Below, in pieces: positions 16,755 through 27,535 of a stretch of DNA of 44,983 nucleotides; within the stretch, counting starts at the first letter, position 1, and the number at the start of each line of letters is the position of its first letter. Made by a program: the position numbers and the translations under genes. Source of the stretch: Candidatus Peribacteria bacterium (GTDB lineage: Bacteria > Patescibacteriota > Gracilibacteria > UBA1369 > LOWO2-01-FULL-3); assembly GCA_943357285.1 (NCBI GenBank), contig CALRGJ010000010.1, forward strand, positions 1-44,983, in the 5' to 3' direction. The notes below the pieces were generated by a model, which made no database searches, was not told the DNA's origin, and was given only the letters and a program-made list of their open reading frames with translations.

Positions 16755-17165
16755 TTAGGGCTCTATACCAATATTTCTACTCTTTCCATCTAAAACAACC
16801 CTGAAACGATTCACAAAACCACTTTCACCCAACAAAATATTCCTTTCATGTTCGCTAAAATAAACAAAAGACTTCCACCTCAATTTTTGCCCCTTACTCT
16901 TTATTATATGATCAATTTCAACTGGAGATTTATAAACTGTAAAAGTTTTGCCACCAGCCGCAGAAAGAACATATCGAGGTTCACGAGAAAGATCTAATCC
17001 CAAAGAGGCAGCAATGGAAATAGGCAAAAAATTATAATCAGCTCCAGAATCAATTAAAGCATAACTCTTAAAAATCTTAGTATTCACTTTTAAGATAAGT
17101 GGAATCATGGGTCTAAAAACTCTGTCTTCTGCCAAACCAAGAACTTCAGTAAAAGGAAAAATCAT
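16755..17165 (-). CDS. Retropepsin-like aspartic protease
   Basis: A 136-residue protein with the clan AA active-site motif DSGA at 39-42 in the context ALIDSGADYNFLP. Hydrophobic beta strands flank it, and GESGFVNRF lies in the flap or C-terminal strand region. One catalytic Asp per chain implies a homodimer, as in retroviral and bacterial retropepsin-like proteases. Substrates in bacteria are largely unknown. I choose the ATG at 17165 over an in-frame TTG at 17177, because the ATG follows the stop of the small upstream gene by one base, which suggests translational coupling. Confidence 0.8.
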   Translation of the reverse strand: MIFPFTEVLGLAEDRVFRPMIPLILKVNTKIFKSYALIDSGADYNFLPISIAASLGLDLSREPRYVLSAAGGKTFTVYKSPVEIDHIIKSKGQKLRWKSFVYFSEHERNILLGESGFVNRFRVVLDGKSRNIGIEP

Positions 17166-17166
17166 T

Positions 17167-17334
17167 TTATAAACCAATCAGGCCGTTAGGAATTGATGCA
17201 AAATGTAGATATTTTCTATCCTTTCTTGCTTCAACTTTCCTTGTAAGGCCATCAAAAGTTTTACTGCTTTCAACGATTTTACTGCTTTTCACAGCAACCC
17301 ATTTCCCGCAATATTTCTTTTCAATTTTTAGCAT
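17167..17334 (-). CDS. Small DUF5678-like protein, partner of the aspartic protease
   Basis: A 55-residue frame from ATG at 17334 to TAA at 17167. The N-terminal half (KYCGKWVAVKSSKIVESSKTFDGL) fits the GKWVA...GKIV pattern of DUF5678-type small proteins. The last third is basic with aromatic residues and ends in FASIPNGLIGL. It overlaps no other gene and sits 1 bp before the protease start, forming a two-gene unit. An extended -10 (TGGTATAAC, 17359-17367) precedes it. The role is unknown; a regulator or inhibitor of the protease is a guess. Confidence 0.65.
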   Translation of the reverse strand: MLKIEKKYCGKWVAVKSSKIVESSKTFDGLTRKVEARKDRKYLHFASIPNGLIGL

Positions 17335-17358
17335 AGAAGAGCTTTAAATTACTTAAAT

Positions 17359-17367
17359 GTTATACCA
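17359..17367 (-). promoter_or_regulatory. Extended -10 promoter for the small protein/aspartic protease pair
   Basis: TGGTATAAC on the minus strand, 24 bases before the ATG at 17334. Confidence 0.45.
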
Positions 17368-17420
17368 AACAATTTTTTGTAGCAAGAATTATTGTCTACG
17401 CACAGAGCCTAGCAGGCAAA

Positions 17421-17462
17421 CATTAAATTTTCTTAAATTAAAGTTAAATTAATTCTAAAATA
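17421..17462 (-). repeat. 11-bp periodic AT-rich direct repeats, candidate regulator boxes
   Basis: Read on the minus strand, AATTTAACTTT, AATTTAAGAAA and ATTTAAT follow one another in 11-bp register after TTTTAGAATT. The block lies between the groEL terminator and the promoter of the protease pair. A very similar block is at 26568-26609. Such 11-bp spacing is typical of tandem sites for OmpR/PhoB-type response regulators, but the regulator is unknown. Confidence 0.45.
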
Positions 17463-17487
17463 AAAAAGGGCCCCTTTCGGAGCCCTT
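17461..17487 (-). terminator. Rho-independent terminator after groEL
   Basis: On the minus strand AAGGGCTCC, a GAAA tetraloop and GGGGCCCTT form a strong stem (17466-17487) followed by a T run. It lies 8 bp past the groEL stop. Confidence 0.9.
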
Positions 17488-17495
17488 CACTATTC

Positions 17496-19148
<1,653 letters not shown>

Positions 19149-19180
19149 TTAAAAGTTAATAAATTAAATTTTTCGCAAAA

Positions 19181-19474
19181 TTAAGCGAGTTTTGCAAAAA
19201 CATCTACAGCAGAAACAATCAAAAGTTTTTTGCCATCTACTTTAATTTCATTACCACCGTATTTAGAAAAAATCACCACATCTCCCTCCTTAATATCCAA
19301 CGGTAAACGCTTACCATCTTCAGTCAATTTACCTGGACCCACAGCCAAAACATTACCTTTCATTGGCTTCTCCTTTGAAGCTGTATCCGGAATAATAATT
19401 CCACTAGCAGAAACCGTACTTTCATCGATAGCTTCAATCACCAAATTGTCATTTGTCGGAACAATTTTTGTCAT
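19181..19474 (-). CDS. groES: 10 kDa co-chaperonin GroES
   Basis: Heptameric lid for GroEL. The 97 residues include the mobile loop (SASGIIIPDTASKEKPMKGNV), the roof and the C-terminal strand DGKKLLIVSAVDVFA. The mobile loop carries the usual GIIIP motif for binding GroEL. It is the first gene of the groESL operon and follows a HrcA-type operator at 19502-19528. Confidence 0.97.
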   Translation of the reverse strand: MTKIVPTNDNLVIEAIDESTVSASGIIIPDTASKEKPMKGNVLAVGPGKLTEDGKRLPLDIKEGDVVIFSKYGGNEIKVDGKKLLIVSAVDVFAKLA

Positions 19475-19501
19475 AAATATAGAAAGTTAAAAATAAAAAA
19501 G

Positions 19502-19528
19502 TTAGCACCCTGTATTATAGAGTGCTAA
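19502..19528. promoter_or_regulatory. CIRCE element (HrcA operator)
   Basis: TTAGCACCC, nine bases, GAGTGCTAA. This matches the CIRCE consensus TTAGCACTC-N9-GAGTGCTAA with one mismatch. It overlaps the groES promoter -10, so HrcA binding would block RNA polymerase. hrcA itself is not in the window. Confidence 0.93.
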
Positions 19529-19541
19529 ATTTTAGCGTCAA
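19514..19541 (-). promoter_or_regulatory. groESL promoter
   Basis: Minus-strand -35 TTGACG (19541-19536), a 16-base spacer and -10 TATAAT (19519-19514), with the -10 inside the CIRCE spacer. It is one of the few promoters here with a good -35. Confidence 0.8.
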
Positions 19542-19569
19542 GAGTTTGTTTTAAATCAGATCCGAGCTT

Positions 19570-22500
19570 TTAGAGGAATTTAGTAAATAATACTTTCGCA
19601 AAGTTACTAGCAGTCCTCTTTTCTTTATTATAACTGTAAGTATAAGCCGTATGATCACCCTGTTCCAATTTCTTTGGAACCTGAACTTCAAAGTATCCGT
19701 TCGTATCAGCAATCACAGTAGAAGTAGTAAGTACACTCTTCCAAGTGACGAAAATTACACTTCCCGGCTCTGAATATCCTTTTACAGTAATTACCTCAGG
19801 GACTTTCTTTTCATCAGTAGATTTTTCTTTACTAATAACTTTAGCAGCAGCTACATGGACTAAACTCTTAGCTTCTCTAGCTAAAAGATTATTAGTTTTA
19901 GTCAGATCGATAGGAGTAACCTGATTTCCATTAACCAATGTAAGAGTCTCCAACTTCATAGCAACAGCCTTGTTCAAAGTAATATCAGTAGATGTACCCT
20001 CACCTTTCTCGTTTTGTACAACTAAGGTAAAATTCTTAATATCTTCATCCATCTTGTCAGACAAATCCACCTCTACGGCAGCCTTGTACCCATCATCAAG
20101 ATCGTACTTGCCGAGCTTATAAATCTTCCAGCTCTTTGGATTTTTCGGATCAACCTTGTCTACCGCAAACACTGAAATCTTTTCACCTGCTTTAGGACCT
20201 GCCACCCATGCTAAGAATTTTGGCGCAGTTTCCACACCGGCAATGAAATTTGTAAGCTTTGGCTTGGTAGGAATCAATTCTTCCACATTTTCAGATTCAC
20301 TAGCTAAACCTGTAATTCCATTGAAAAATATTTTTTCTGCAGCTAAAGGATCTCCAATCTTACCTCCTTGCATTACCACCAAGAGAGCGGCAACATCATT
20401 ATCACCAATAACTGTAGAAGGATTTACTACCAATGTATCCTCCCCTTTTGCATCAGCCAAATCTTGAACATCAGCAGCTTTCTTTGAATCCAAGATGAAT
20501 TTAAGCTTAGTGTCTTTAGTCAAAGTCTTAGACTTACCACTTGATGAAGTCACTTTTATTGTAGGTGCAGCACCACCAGCTTCAGCTTTCTTGAACACTT
20601 CTTGTACTGAATTCTCGATAACTTTATTAACAGTAGCCTCTACCTTTGCTGTCTGATCTTTAGTCAAATCTTTTCCATCAGCCAATTTATCCAAGGCATC
20701 CACTACTTCAGTCTGTTCCGGAGTTAATTCAACTTTAATTAATTGTTCAGGCTCGACTCCAGGAAGTGAATTATCAATATCTGAAATAATAATTTCAATA
20801 TTAATCTCTTCATTTCCGAATATAGCATCTGACGCCACATCCACCGCTTCATTTAATTTACTTTCAATTACAAAATCTCTGAAATCTCTTTCCTGCTGAG
20901 TAATTACCGGTACAACTTCATCCACAACAGAATCAGAATCGGTAGTTGTATCGGTCGATGAATCTGTTGTTGTATCTGTTGTAGTTGTAGTAGTAGTTGT
21001 AGTGTTAGTTGTTGTACTACGCGGAGTACTTGATGGCAAAGATCCACCACCTGGAGTACTAACCACGACCGCCACAGGATCAGTTTCATCCGTATCTGAA
21101 GCACTGGAACATCCACCAGTATCAGCCAAATCTATCAAACCATCACTATCATTATCATATCCATCGTCACAAGCCTTAGGACCAAATGCCGCCAAGGTAG
21201 CGCCTGAATATCTCTGCCAGAAATTATAAGTTGGAACAGCAGCATTAACCTTTGTATACCAAGTATTATCAGCAGTCATTGTACTTTCATTTGTCGGAGT
21301 CTCATCTAAATAATATGCAGCAACGTGAGTAGAATTATTAAATACATTTCCAGTAACAGTCAAAGCCCCAGTAATAGCTGTGAAATATGTTTCTGCTACA
21401 GGATATCCCATACCAATGATAGTAGCTGAATCGGTAGCATTTGGAGCGGAAGTAGTACCATCTGTTTCTACACCAATATAATTTCCCAAAATGCTTACGG
21501 CCGCCGCAGCCCGAGTCATAATTCCATAGCCCTCACTTCCAGCAATAATATTTCTACCTGCAGCCGTACCATCACCAATATTCACGGTAGCACCAGCAGC
21601 ATTAATACTAATCAACATTTGACTATCACTGAACGGTACAGTTCCGGTAGCATCTAAACCTAAGATGTTTTTCAAAAGAGTCACAGTTCCTGAAAGTTCA
21701 ATAATTATACCTACACCATCAGTGGTAGAAGGTACTATCAAATTTCCTTCATTTGTACCTGTTCCACCAACTGTAATTGTAGAACCACCAAGGAAATTCA
21801 ATCCAGAACCATTACCGACTCTAGTAGTACCAGCCCAATCCGAATTGATATAGTTATTGATAATAGTAGCAATTGGACTTGAACCGGAACGGAAATTAAC
21901 AGCAGAAGTATCGGAAGAAGAAATCACATTTCTATTTGAGGAAGCATTCACTCCTCCGGTACCACCAATGGTAACAGTAGGAGTACCGCTATAAACAACA
22001 ATAGATTCAAGATCGTTTGGCGCTGAAACATTATATGGATCATTAATTGTAGATTTAATAAGACCAATAATATTACCGCTAATAGTTACAGTAGAACTCA
22101 CCTCCAAACGCACAGCTTCACTATTATTTGAAATAACATTTCCCGTACCTAAAAGACCATCGCTCTCAATAGTATTACCAGCTCCTCCACCAATAGTAGG
22201 AGATCCATCAGCTACCGCGATACCAATACTAGCATTTGCACAAGTAACCAGATTGCCTGTTGCAATTGTACCCTTACCATATGGATCGGCACACACACCA
22301 ATATAATTTCCTTGAATTTGCACAGGAGTATTTGCAGCAGCAACATTAAAAACACTTAAGGTAACAAAACCCGCATTCGCAGCAAATACATTTCCTAAAG
22401 CCGCAGTAGCTCCACCAATAATTACAGGGATAGGTGTCAATTCCGTAGCTGCCAAAGTAACAGTATCTACAACTAAACCATACCCGGTATTACCGGCTGG

Positions 22501-24672
22501 TGTAAGGCCAGTATTAGCAGTTCCAATTTTATTACCATAAAATCCAAGACTAGTTCCTGCAGTACTCGCTCCACCTCCAATATATACAGCATCTTCAGTA
22601 GAATTTGACACCGTATTATCTTTAATAACAGTAGCGCCGGCATCAACCACCCAAATTCCGTCTAGAGCATTAGCTGCATTAGTACCATTACTCATTATAC
22701 CTATCTGATTACATTGAATAGTAAGACTTGTAGTGGTAGGAGAAGCTGTTCCCATATTATAAGCATATATACCTTCACCCTTTAGTCCGAAAAGATAATT
22801 TCTTTCAGTAGAAGAGTTAGAAGTAGCATGAGCATCAGTAGAACAATCATCACCACCAATAACAACAGAATTCAAAATCGCATCTAAAGAATTATTTATA
22901 ATAATTCCATGGCTTCCTGCAGACGGATTATTTCCGAAAATACGATTTCCGGCGATAATTAAATTTTTTACAGCACTAACCAAGGCAATCTCACCTTCTG
23001 TAGCGCTTACTCCACCGGTAGCATTCACACCTACTACATTTCCTTCACTTGCATCATTTGATCCATCTCCATTAGTACCGATTCTCACATTTGAAGTACC
23101 AATCAATCCTCCCATTTTGATACCACTCCCCACATTTGAGTAATTTGTTGAAGTACTAGCACCAACATTATTATTAGTAATCACAACTTCCGCAGGTGTT
23201 CCTGAAGTTCCTCCGGTTCCGAGAATGTTAATTCCGGCACCTGCATTATTTCCAATGGAATTTGCTCCTTGAGCAGCAACTGGAGCTACCTTACCTATAT
23301 TCACAGCAGTAGCAGAACTATAAATTTGAATACCGTCACTACCATTTCCGTCAGCACCATCCGCACTATCCAAACCAATTTTATTACCGGCAATGGTAAT
23401 AGAAGTTGTCTCAGTTCCTGTATTATCAATACCATCCAAAGTATTATTTGAAATAATATTTCCTTCTGTAGCATCAGTTACACCATTATAATCGGTACCA
23501 ATCAACACCGTCGCAGCATCTACCAAAATACCTGCTCCGGAATTACCTGCAGCAGTTGTACCATCAGCTTTTACACCAATGTAATTTCCTTGAATAGTTA
23601 CTGAATCTCCAGACCTAATGGCAATTCCAGGAATAGCTTCAATACCACCAGTATTTCCGGAAATCACGTTATTTTTAATCAACCAATCCGCAGCAGTAGC
23701 CGCACTATTTTCAACATCAATCGCACCATAAGTAGACAATCCCGTGTCGTTCGCAAGCACAGTCGCTCCATCCTTACCGACACCAATATAGTTATTTTCT
23801 ACAGTAATTGTTCCGGTAACAGCATTAGAATTCCTGACCCAAAGAGCTGGACCATTATTTCCAGAAATAATGTTTCTATCTGCGGATAAAGTACCACCAA
23901 TTGTCAAACCTGTACCTCCTGTAAAATCTCCTCCTTGAATTTCAATACCTGAACCATTGTTCTGAGTATCGGTATTACCACCAGCTGAATTCAATACACC
24001 GGCTGTCAAAAATCCATCCACACCAATTCTATTTCCCTTAATAGTAGTATCTGTTGGCTGCAAAGAATTAATAAAAATACCTGCACCGGTATTATTACTA
24101 ATAACATTATCTTCAATAATAACACCGGCCGCTCCACCATTATTAATTCCATAAGTATTACCTGTTCCTGCTCCAGCAGAGTTTAAACCAATCACATTAT
24201 CATGAATATTTGCTCCATTAGCTCCACCAGCCAATTCAACTGCATTACCAACAAAATTATAAATATGAACACCATTTAAAGTAAAACCAGTTCCAAAAAC
24301 TTTCAGATACGAAAGTGCACTACCTCCACCACTACCATTACCATCCAAATTAACAGCAAAACCTCCTGTAGCACCATCAATTGTCACATTATTTGCAGTA
24401 ATCGTGTGAGCGGTCGCTGCACCAGTAGTATCAACCACAGTTGTACTATTCAAAAATCTAATTGTTCCTCCTTCGTTCACCTGACTTACCGCATCTCTAA
24501 AAGTACAATTTCCATCATTAACAGCATCACCTGGTGCACAAGTACCAAGATCAACATCTGAGTTTGAATCTACATACCATGTAGCCGCCATTGTCGAATG
24601 TGACAAAATTGCAAACAACGCCATCAAAGCGATGAAGCGTTTCAAAGATTTCAGAGCAAGATAGTTTTTCAT
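19570..24672 (-). CDS. Giant secreted parallel beta-helix surface protein
   Basis: The 1700 residues begin with a signal peptide ending near STMAATWYVD. A short Cys-containing segment (GTCAPGDAVNDGNCTFRDAV) resembles the CSLREA-type domain found at the start of many such proteins. Roughly residues 75-1130 are right-handed beta-helix repeats, with recurring N-x-I-x-G-N and NYIGV turns. Next comes a Ca-binding-type acidic segment (YDNDSDGLIDLADTGGC), a Thr/Ser-rich linker, a long helical/mixed region and a C-terminal Ig-like domain (GYSEPGSVIFV...). No sortase motif or membrane anchor is seen at the end. It is likely an adhesin or envelope polymer binder; enzymatic lyase activity is possible but no active site is evident. 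Confidence 0.88.
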   Translation of the reverse strand: MKNYLALKSLKRFIALMALFAILSHSTMAATWYVDSNSDVDLGTCAPGDAVNDGNCTFRDAVSQVNEGGTIRFLNSTTVVDTTGAATAHTITANNVTIDGATGGFAVNLDGNGSGGGSALSYLKVFGTGFTLNGVHIYNFVGNAVELAGGANGANIHDNVIGLNSAGAGTGNTYGINNGGAAGVIIEDNVISNNTGAGIFINSLQPTDTTIKGNRIGVDGFLTAGVLNSAGGNTDTQNNGSGIEIQGGDFTGGTGLTIGGTLSADRNIISGNNGPALWVRNSNAVTGTITVENNYIGVGKDGATVLANDTGLSTYGAIDVENSAATAADWLIKNNVISGNTGGIEAIPGIAIRSGDSVTIQGNYIGVKADGTTAAGNSGAGILVDAATVLIGTDYNGVTDATEGNIISNNTLDGIDNTGTETTSITIAGNKIGLDSADGADGNGSDGIQIYSSATAVNIGKVAPVAAQGANSIGNNAGAGINILGTGGTSGTPAEVVITNNNVGASTSTNYSNVGSGIKMGGLIGTSNVRIGTNGDGSNDASEGNVVGVNATGGVSATEGEIALVSAVKNLIIAGNRIFGNNPSAGSHGIIINNSLDAILNSVVIGGDDCSTDAHATSNSSTERNYLFGLKGEGIYAYNMGTASPTTTSLTIQCNQIGIMSNGTNAANALDGIWVVDAGATVIKDNTVSNSTEDAVYIGGGASTAGTSLGFYGNKIGTANTGLTPAGNTGYGLVVDTVTLAATELTPIPVIIGGATAALGNVFAANAGFVTLSVFNVAAANTPVQIQGNYIGVCADPYGKGTIATGNLVTCANASIGIAVADGSPTIGGGAGNTIESDGLLGTGNVISNNSEAVRLEVSSTVTISGNIIGLIKSTINDPYNVSAPNDLESIVVYSGTPTVTIGGTGGVNASSNRNVISSSDTSAVNFRSGSSPIATIINNYINSDWAGTTRVGNGSGLNFLGGSTITVGGTGTNEGNLIVPSTTDGVGIIIELSGTVTLLKNILGLDATGTVPFSDSQMLISINAAGATVNIGDGTAAGRNIIAGSEGYGIMTRAAAAVSILGNYIGVETDGTTSAPNATDSATIIGMGYPVAETYFTAITGALTVTGNVFNNSTHVAAYYLDETPTNESTMTADNTWYTKVNAAVPTYNFWQRYSGATLAAFGPKACDDGYDNDSDGLIDLADTGGCSSASDTDETDPVAVVVSTPGGGSLPSSTPRSTTTNTTTTTTTTTDTTTDSSTDTTTDSDSVVDEVVPVITQQERDFRDFVIESKLNEAVDVASDAIFGNEEINIEIIISDIDNSLPGVEPEQLIKVELTPEQTEVVDALDKLADGKDLTKDQTAKVEATVNKVIENSVQEVFKKAEAGGAAPTIKVTSSSGKSKTLTKDTKLKFILDSKKAADVQDLADAKGEDTLVVNPSTVIGDNDVAALLVVMQGGKIGDPLAAEKIFFNGITGLASESENVEELIPTKPKLTNFIAGVETAPKFLAWVAGPKAGEKISVFAVDKVDPKNPKSWKIYKLGKYDLDDGYKAAVEVDLSDKMDEDIKNFTLVVQNEKGEGTSTDITLNKAVAMKLETLTLVNGNQVTPIDLTKTNNLLAREAKSLVHVAAAKVISKEKSTDEKKVPEVITVKGYSEPGSVIFVTWKSVLTTSTVIADTNGYFEVQVPKKLEQGDHTAYTYSYNKEKRTASNFAKVLFTKFL

Positions 24673-24715
24673 GATATTTTTGTTTTATTTATTTTATTTT
24701 TTTAAACATCATGAC

Positions 24716-24724
24716 ATTATACCA
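24716..24724 (-). promoter_or_regulatory. Extended -10 promoter for the beta-helix gene
   Basis: TGGTATAAT on the minus strand, 43 bases before the ATG at 24672. Confidence 0.55.
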
Positions 24725-24752
24725 CAATTACCACATTTCACCAAGACTAAAA

Positions 24753-24792
24753 TAAAAAAGACCCCACTTCAAATGAATGAAGATAGGGCCTC
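24753..24792 (-). terminator. Terminator after rny
   Basis: On the minus strand an imperfect hairpin (GAAG/CTTC and GGG/CCC with a bulge) is followed by CTTTTTT. It lies just past the rny stop. Confidence 0.6.
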
Positions 24793-24804
24793 AATTATTA
24801 TCTA

Positions 24805-26328
24805 TTATTTTGCAAATTCCTCAGCTCTAGTCTCTCTAATTACATGAACCTTTACAGGACCTGGGTGTTGCAAATCATGCTCAATCTTTCTAACTACATT
24901 ATGAGCCAATTTCACAGATTCCAAATCATCTAATTGATCAGGATCAATGAAAATTCTTACCTCGGTACCGGCCTGAATCACATAAGATTTTTTCACTCCT
25001 TCAAAACTATTACACATATTTTCAAATTCCATCAATCTTCTAATGTAAGTATCTAAATTATCTCTGCTGGCACCTGGACGAGCATTAGAAATGATGTTTG
25101 CCACCTGAACAATCTGAGCCTCAATAGTCTCTGGAGCCGGATGTCCATGATGAGCTTCAATTGCATGAACAACTTCTTGTGGAAGTCCGAATTTACGAGC
25201 AATATCCGCACCAATTTTAGAATGATGACCAGGGACTTCATGATCCACAGCTTTTCCAATATCATGCAATAATCCCGCTTTTCTACAAATTCCTTCATCA
25301 GCACCAATTTCAGCCGCAAGAGCTGCAGCAATCAAAGATACCTCCATTGAGTGACGAAGAGCATTCTGACCATGAGTAACTCTGAATTTGAGACGACCCA
25401 AAATCTTTGTAAGATTTGGATGAAGTCCAGTAACTCCTGTTTCCAAAACTGCTTTCTCTCCCAATTCTTTAATAAGAATATTTACCTCTTCCTTCATCTT
25501 TTCTACCGTTTCCTCAATTCTAGCCGGATGAATACGACCATCTTCAATCAATCTTTCCAAAGAGATTTTCGCAATATAACGACGTACCAAATCAAAACCG
25601 GAAATGATAATAGATCCAGGTGTATCGTCGATAATTACATCAACACCGGTAATCTGCTCAAATGTATTAATATTACGACCCTCACGACCGATAATACGGC
25701 CCTTCATTTCGTCATTCGGCAAATTCACGATAGTAGCTGTCGATTCAGCGGTAGTCTCCGCAGCACAACGAGAAATAGCGTCAGCAATAATCCATTTAGC
25801 TCTTTCATCAGATTTATCTTGCAAATCCTTTTCAGCCTTTTTGATTTGGATTGCAATATCCTCCTTAGCTTCTTCCTCAACTTTTTGCATCAAAACGTCC
25901 TTAGCTTCTTCTTTAGACATTCCTGCAATTTTCTCTAACTGTTGAGACTGAAGTTTATAAATACTTTCAACTTCATCCCTCAACTGTTTAATAGAAGTAA
26001 CTTTAGTGTCCAAATCCACTCTGAGTTTTTCAACATCATCGTGTTTGTGATCAAGTACTTGTTCCTTCTTCAGCAAACGCTCCTCAATCTCATCTAATTT
26101 TGCATGAGTACGTTGCTCTTCTTTTTTTACTTCATCCTGAAGTTTCATCGCTTCATTGCGAGCTTCAAAAATGACTTCTTTAGACTTGTTCTTGGCGTCG
26201 GCAAGGATTTGTTCGGATTTCATTACCAAATCTTTGTTCCTTTCCTCAACCTGTTTCTTGCGGTAGTAGTAGCCAGAAGCGCCACCAAGCGCTACCCCAA
26301 GGAGTGCTAACAAAATTGGGACAAACAT
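24805..26328 (-). CDS. rny: Ribonuclease Y
   Basis: Membrane-anchored endoribonuclease that starts mRNA decay in many bacteria. The 507 residues have one N-terminal membrane helix (about 3-21), a long coiled coil rich in Glu, Lys and Gln (about 25-190), a KH domain with GREGRNINTFEQ, and an HD domain with the metal motif GLLHDIGKA, flanked by RHSMEVSLIA and EAHHGHP. All parts of the family are present in order. The 304-bp upstream leader region contains a perfect hairpin at 26386-26406. Confidence 0.97.
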   Translation of the reverse strand: MFVPILLALLGVALGGASGYYYRKKQVEERNKDLVMKSEQILADAKNKSKEVIFEARNEAMKLQDEVKKEEQRTHAKLDEIEERLLKKEQVLDHKHDDVEKLRVDLDTKVTSIKQLRDEVESIYKLQSQQLEKIAGMSKEEAKDVLMQKVEEEAKEDIAIQIKKAEKDLQDKSDERAKWIIADAISRCAAETTAESTATIVNLPNDEMKGRIIGREGRNINTFEQITGVDVIIDDTPGSIIISGFDLVRRYIAKISLERLIEDGRIHPARIEETVEKMKEEVNILIKELGEKAVLETGVTGLHPNLTKILGRLKFRVTHGQNALRHSMEVSLIAAALAAEIGADEGICRKAGLLHDIGKAVDHEVPGHHSKIGADIARKFGLPQEVVHAIEAHHGHPAPETIEAQIVQVANIISNARPGASRDNLDTYIRRLMEFENMCNSFEGVKKSYVIQAGTEVRIFIDPDQLDDLESVKLAHNVVRKIEHDLQHPGPVKVHVIRETRAEEFAK

Positions 26329-26632
26329 AACAGTATTGGTTATATGAAGTTCCAGAGCCTAATTTGAAAAATTTTTTTAAACACAACTGGTCTATCTCTG
26401 ACCAGTAAGCCTTTCTATCTGTTCGACGACTCTTTTCATTATAATCAAATTTCGTTTTTAGTGATTAGCCTCGCAAAAAATTTTTCTTCAAAGATGCTCC
26501 AAAACTTCTATTATTTACTACAGACAATCTACTTTATCCACCCAAAATGTCAAACGCAAAGCTAAGGCTAATTTTAAGAAATTTTAGAATTAATTTAAGA
26601 AAATTTAATATTCGTATGCTTGAATATGAAAT
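26329..26632. other. Divergent intergenic region with hairpin and tandem AT-rich repeats
   Basis: No gene is visible between rny (minus) and the lamin-tail gene (plus). A perfect hairpin ACTGGTC-N7-GACCAGT lies at 26386-26406. A TATAAT is readable on both strands near 26438-26445. The 11-bp repeat block lies at 26568-26609. A single TTATCCACC (26534-26542) is one base off a DnaA box. Confidence 0.5.
26568..26609 (+). repeat. Four 11-bp periodic AT-rich repeats upstream of the lamin-tail gene
   Basis: AATTTTAAGAA, ATTTTAGAATT, AATTTAAGAAA and ATTTAATATTC follow in strict 11-bp register and end 23 bases before the ATG. The block shares TTTTAGAATTAATTTAA and AATTTAAGAAAATTTAAT with 17421-17462 read on the minus strand. 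Confidence 0.5.
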
Positions 26633-27535
26633 ATGAAAAATAAACATATTTCAAAAATAGCCAAATTCTTAGTATTTCTAGCACTTTTTTGCCAGATAAA
26701 TCAGGTTTCCTGGGCCAAAAAAACAATAATTAAAAACGGAAATCTCTCCACCAGCATTGTTATCTCAGAAATTTTCCCAAATCCCAAAGGCTCAGACACC
26801 GGTAAAGAATGGATAGAACTTTTCAACAAAGGAAATAACAACATCAATCTCGGAAATTGGTCCCTCTCAATTACAAACACAGGCAAAAACACAAAACCCA
26901 AAATAATTAAATTCAGCGATAAAACAACAATCGAAGCCAATTCATCTCTCATCGTTGAGTCACCAAAACACAAATTTTCATTATTAAACAAAAACTGCAA
27001 AATTGAACTAAAAGATTTTGTCGGAAAAAGTATCGACACCATCGCCTATCAAAATTCACAAGAAAATTTAAGCCTATCTTTAGTAAAAATCCACAATACA
27101 CCAAAGAATCTTACAACTTGGGAAACGCCAACAAAAGGAATTACCAATTCAATCTATTATGAAATTGAAGGAGAAATTAAAAAAAAGAATATTTCATCAG
27201 ACAAAAATATTCAAAGTAGCATTGAAATAAGAACAAAAGAAAATAAAACCATAAACATCCACCTCACCCAAAAAAACAACTCGGAATTAATTAATGTAAC
27301 TATAAAAGAAAAAGACCAAGTACTTTTCCTAATTGAGAAAGAAAAAAACAAAAACTATCTTCTGGATTTTAAAATCACAAAGAAAGCCTCACCAATCTCA
27401 AACAACAAAGAAAATACGGAAAACTGGCTTTATTACAGCCTAATTCCTATTATTCTCGGCACAACTTATCTATTTCACAAGACCTTTGGCCTGCATCGCA
27501 TTGTAAAGAATCTGGACAACGTCAGCTCTGGTTAA
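26633..27535 (+). CDS. Exported lamin-tail-domain (LTD) protein with C-terminal membrane anchor
   Basis: The 300 residues start with a signal peptide (about 1-28, ending near VSWA). A lamin-tail domain spans about 40-165, with the diagnostic IVISEIFPNPKGSDTGKEWIELFNKG followed by ...NLGNWSLSI. Then come a Lys/Asn-rich spacer, a single membrane helix near the C-terminus (about 267-284) and a short basic tail. This places the LTD outside the cell. LTD modules occur in many bacterial surface or nuclease proteins; no nuclease motif is seen here. The last 66 bp overlap the convergent SLH gene. Confidence 0.85.
   Translation: MKNKHISKIAKFLVFLALFCQINQVSWAKKTIIKNGNLSTSIVISEIFPNPKGSDTGKEWIELFNKGNNNINLGNWSLSITNTGKNTKPKIIKFSDKTTIEANSSLIVESPKHKFSLLNKNCKIELKDFVGKSIDTIAYQNSQENLSLSLVKIHNTPKNLTTWETPTKGITNSIYYEIEGEIKKKNISSDKNIQSSIEIRTKENKTINIHLTQKNNSELINVTIKEKDQVLFLIEKEKNKNYLLDFKITKKASPISNNKENTENWLYYSLIPIILGTTYLFHKTFGLHRIVKNLDNVSSG

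Noticed and set aside
26534-26542. DnaA box (TTATCCACC), possible origin
   Set aside because: A single site with one mismatch, without neighbours, is expected by chance.
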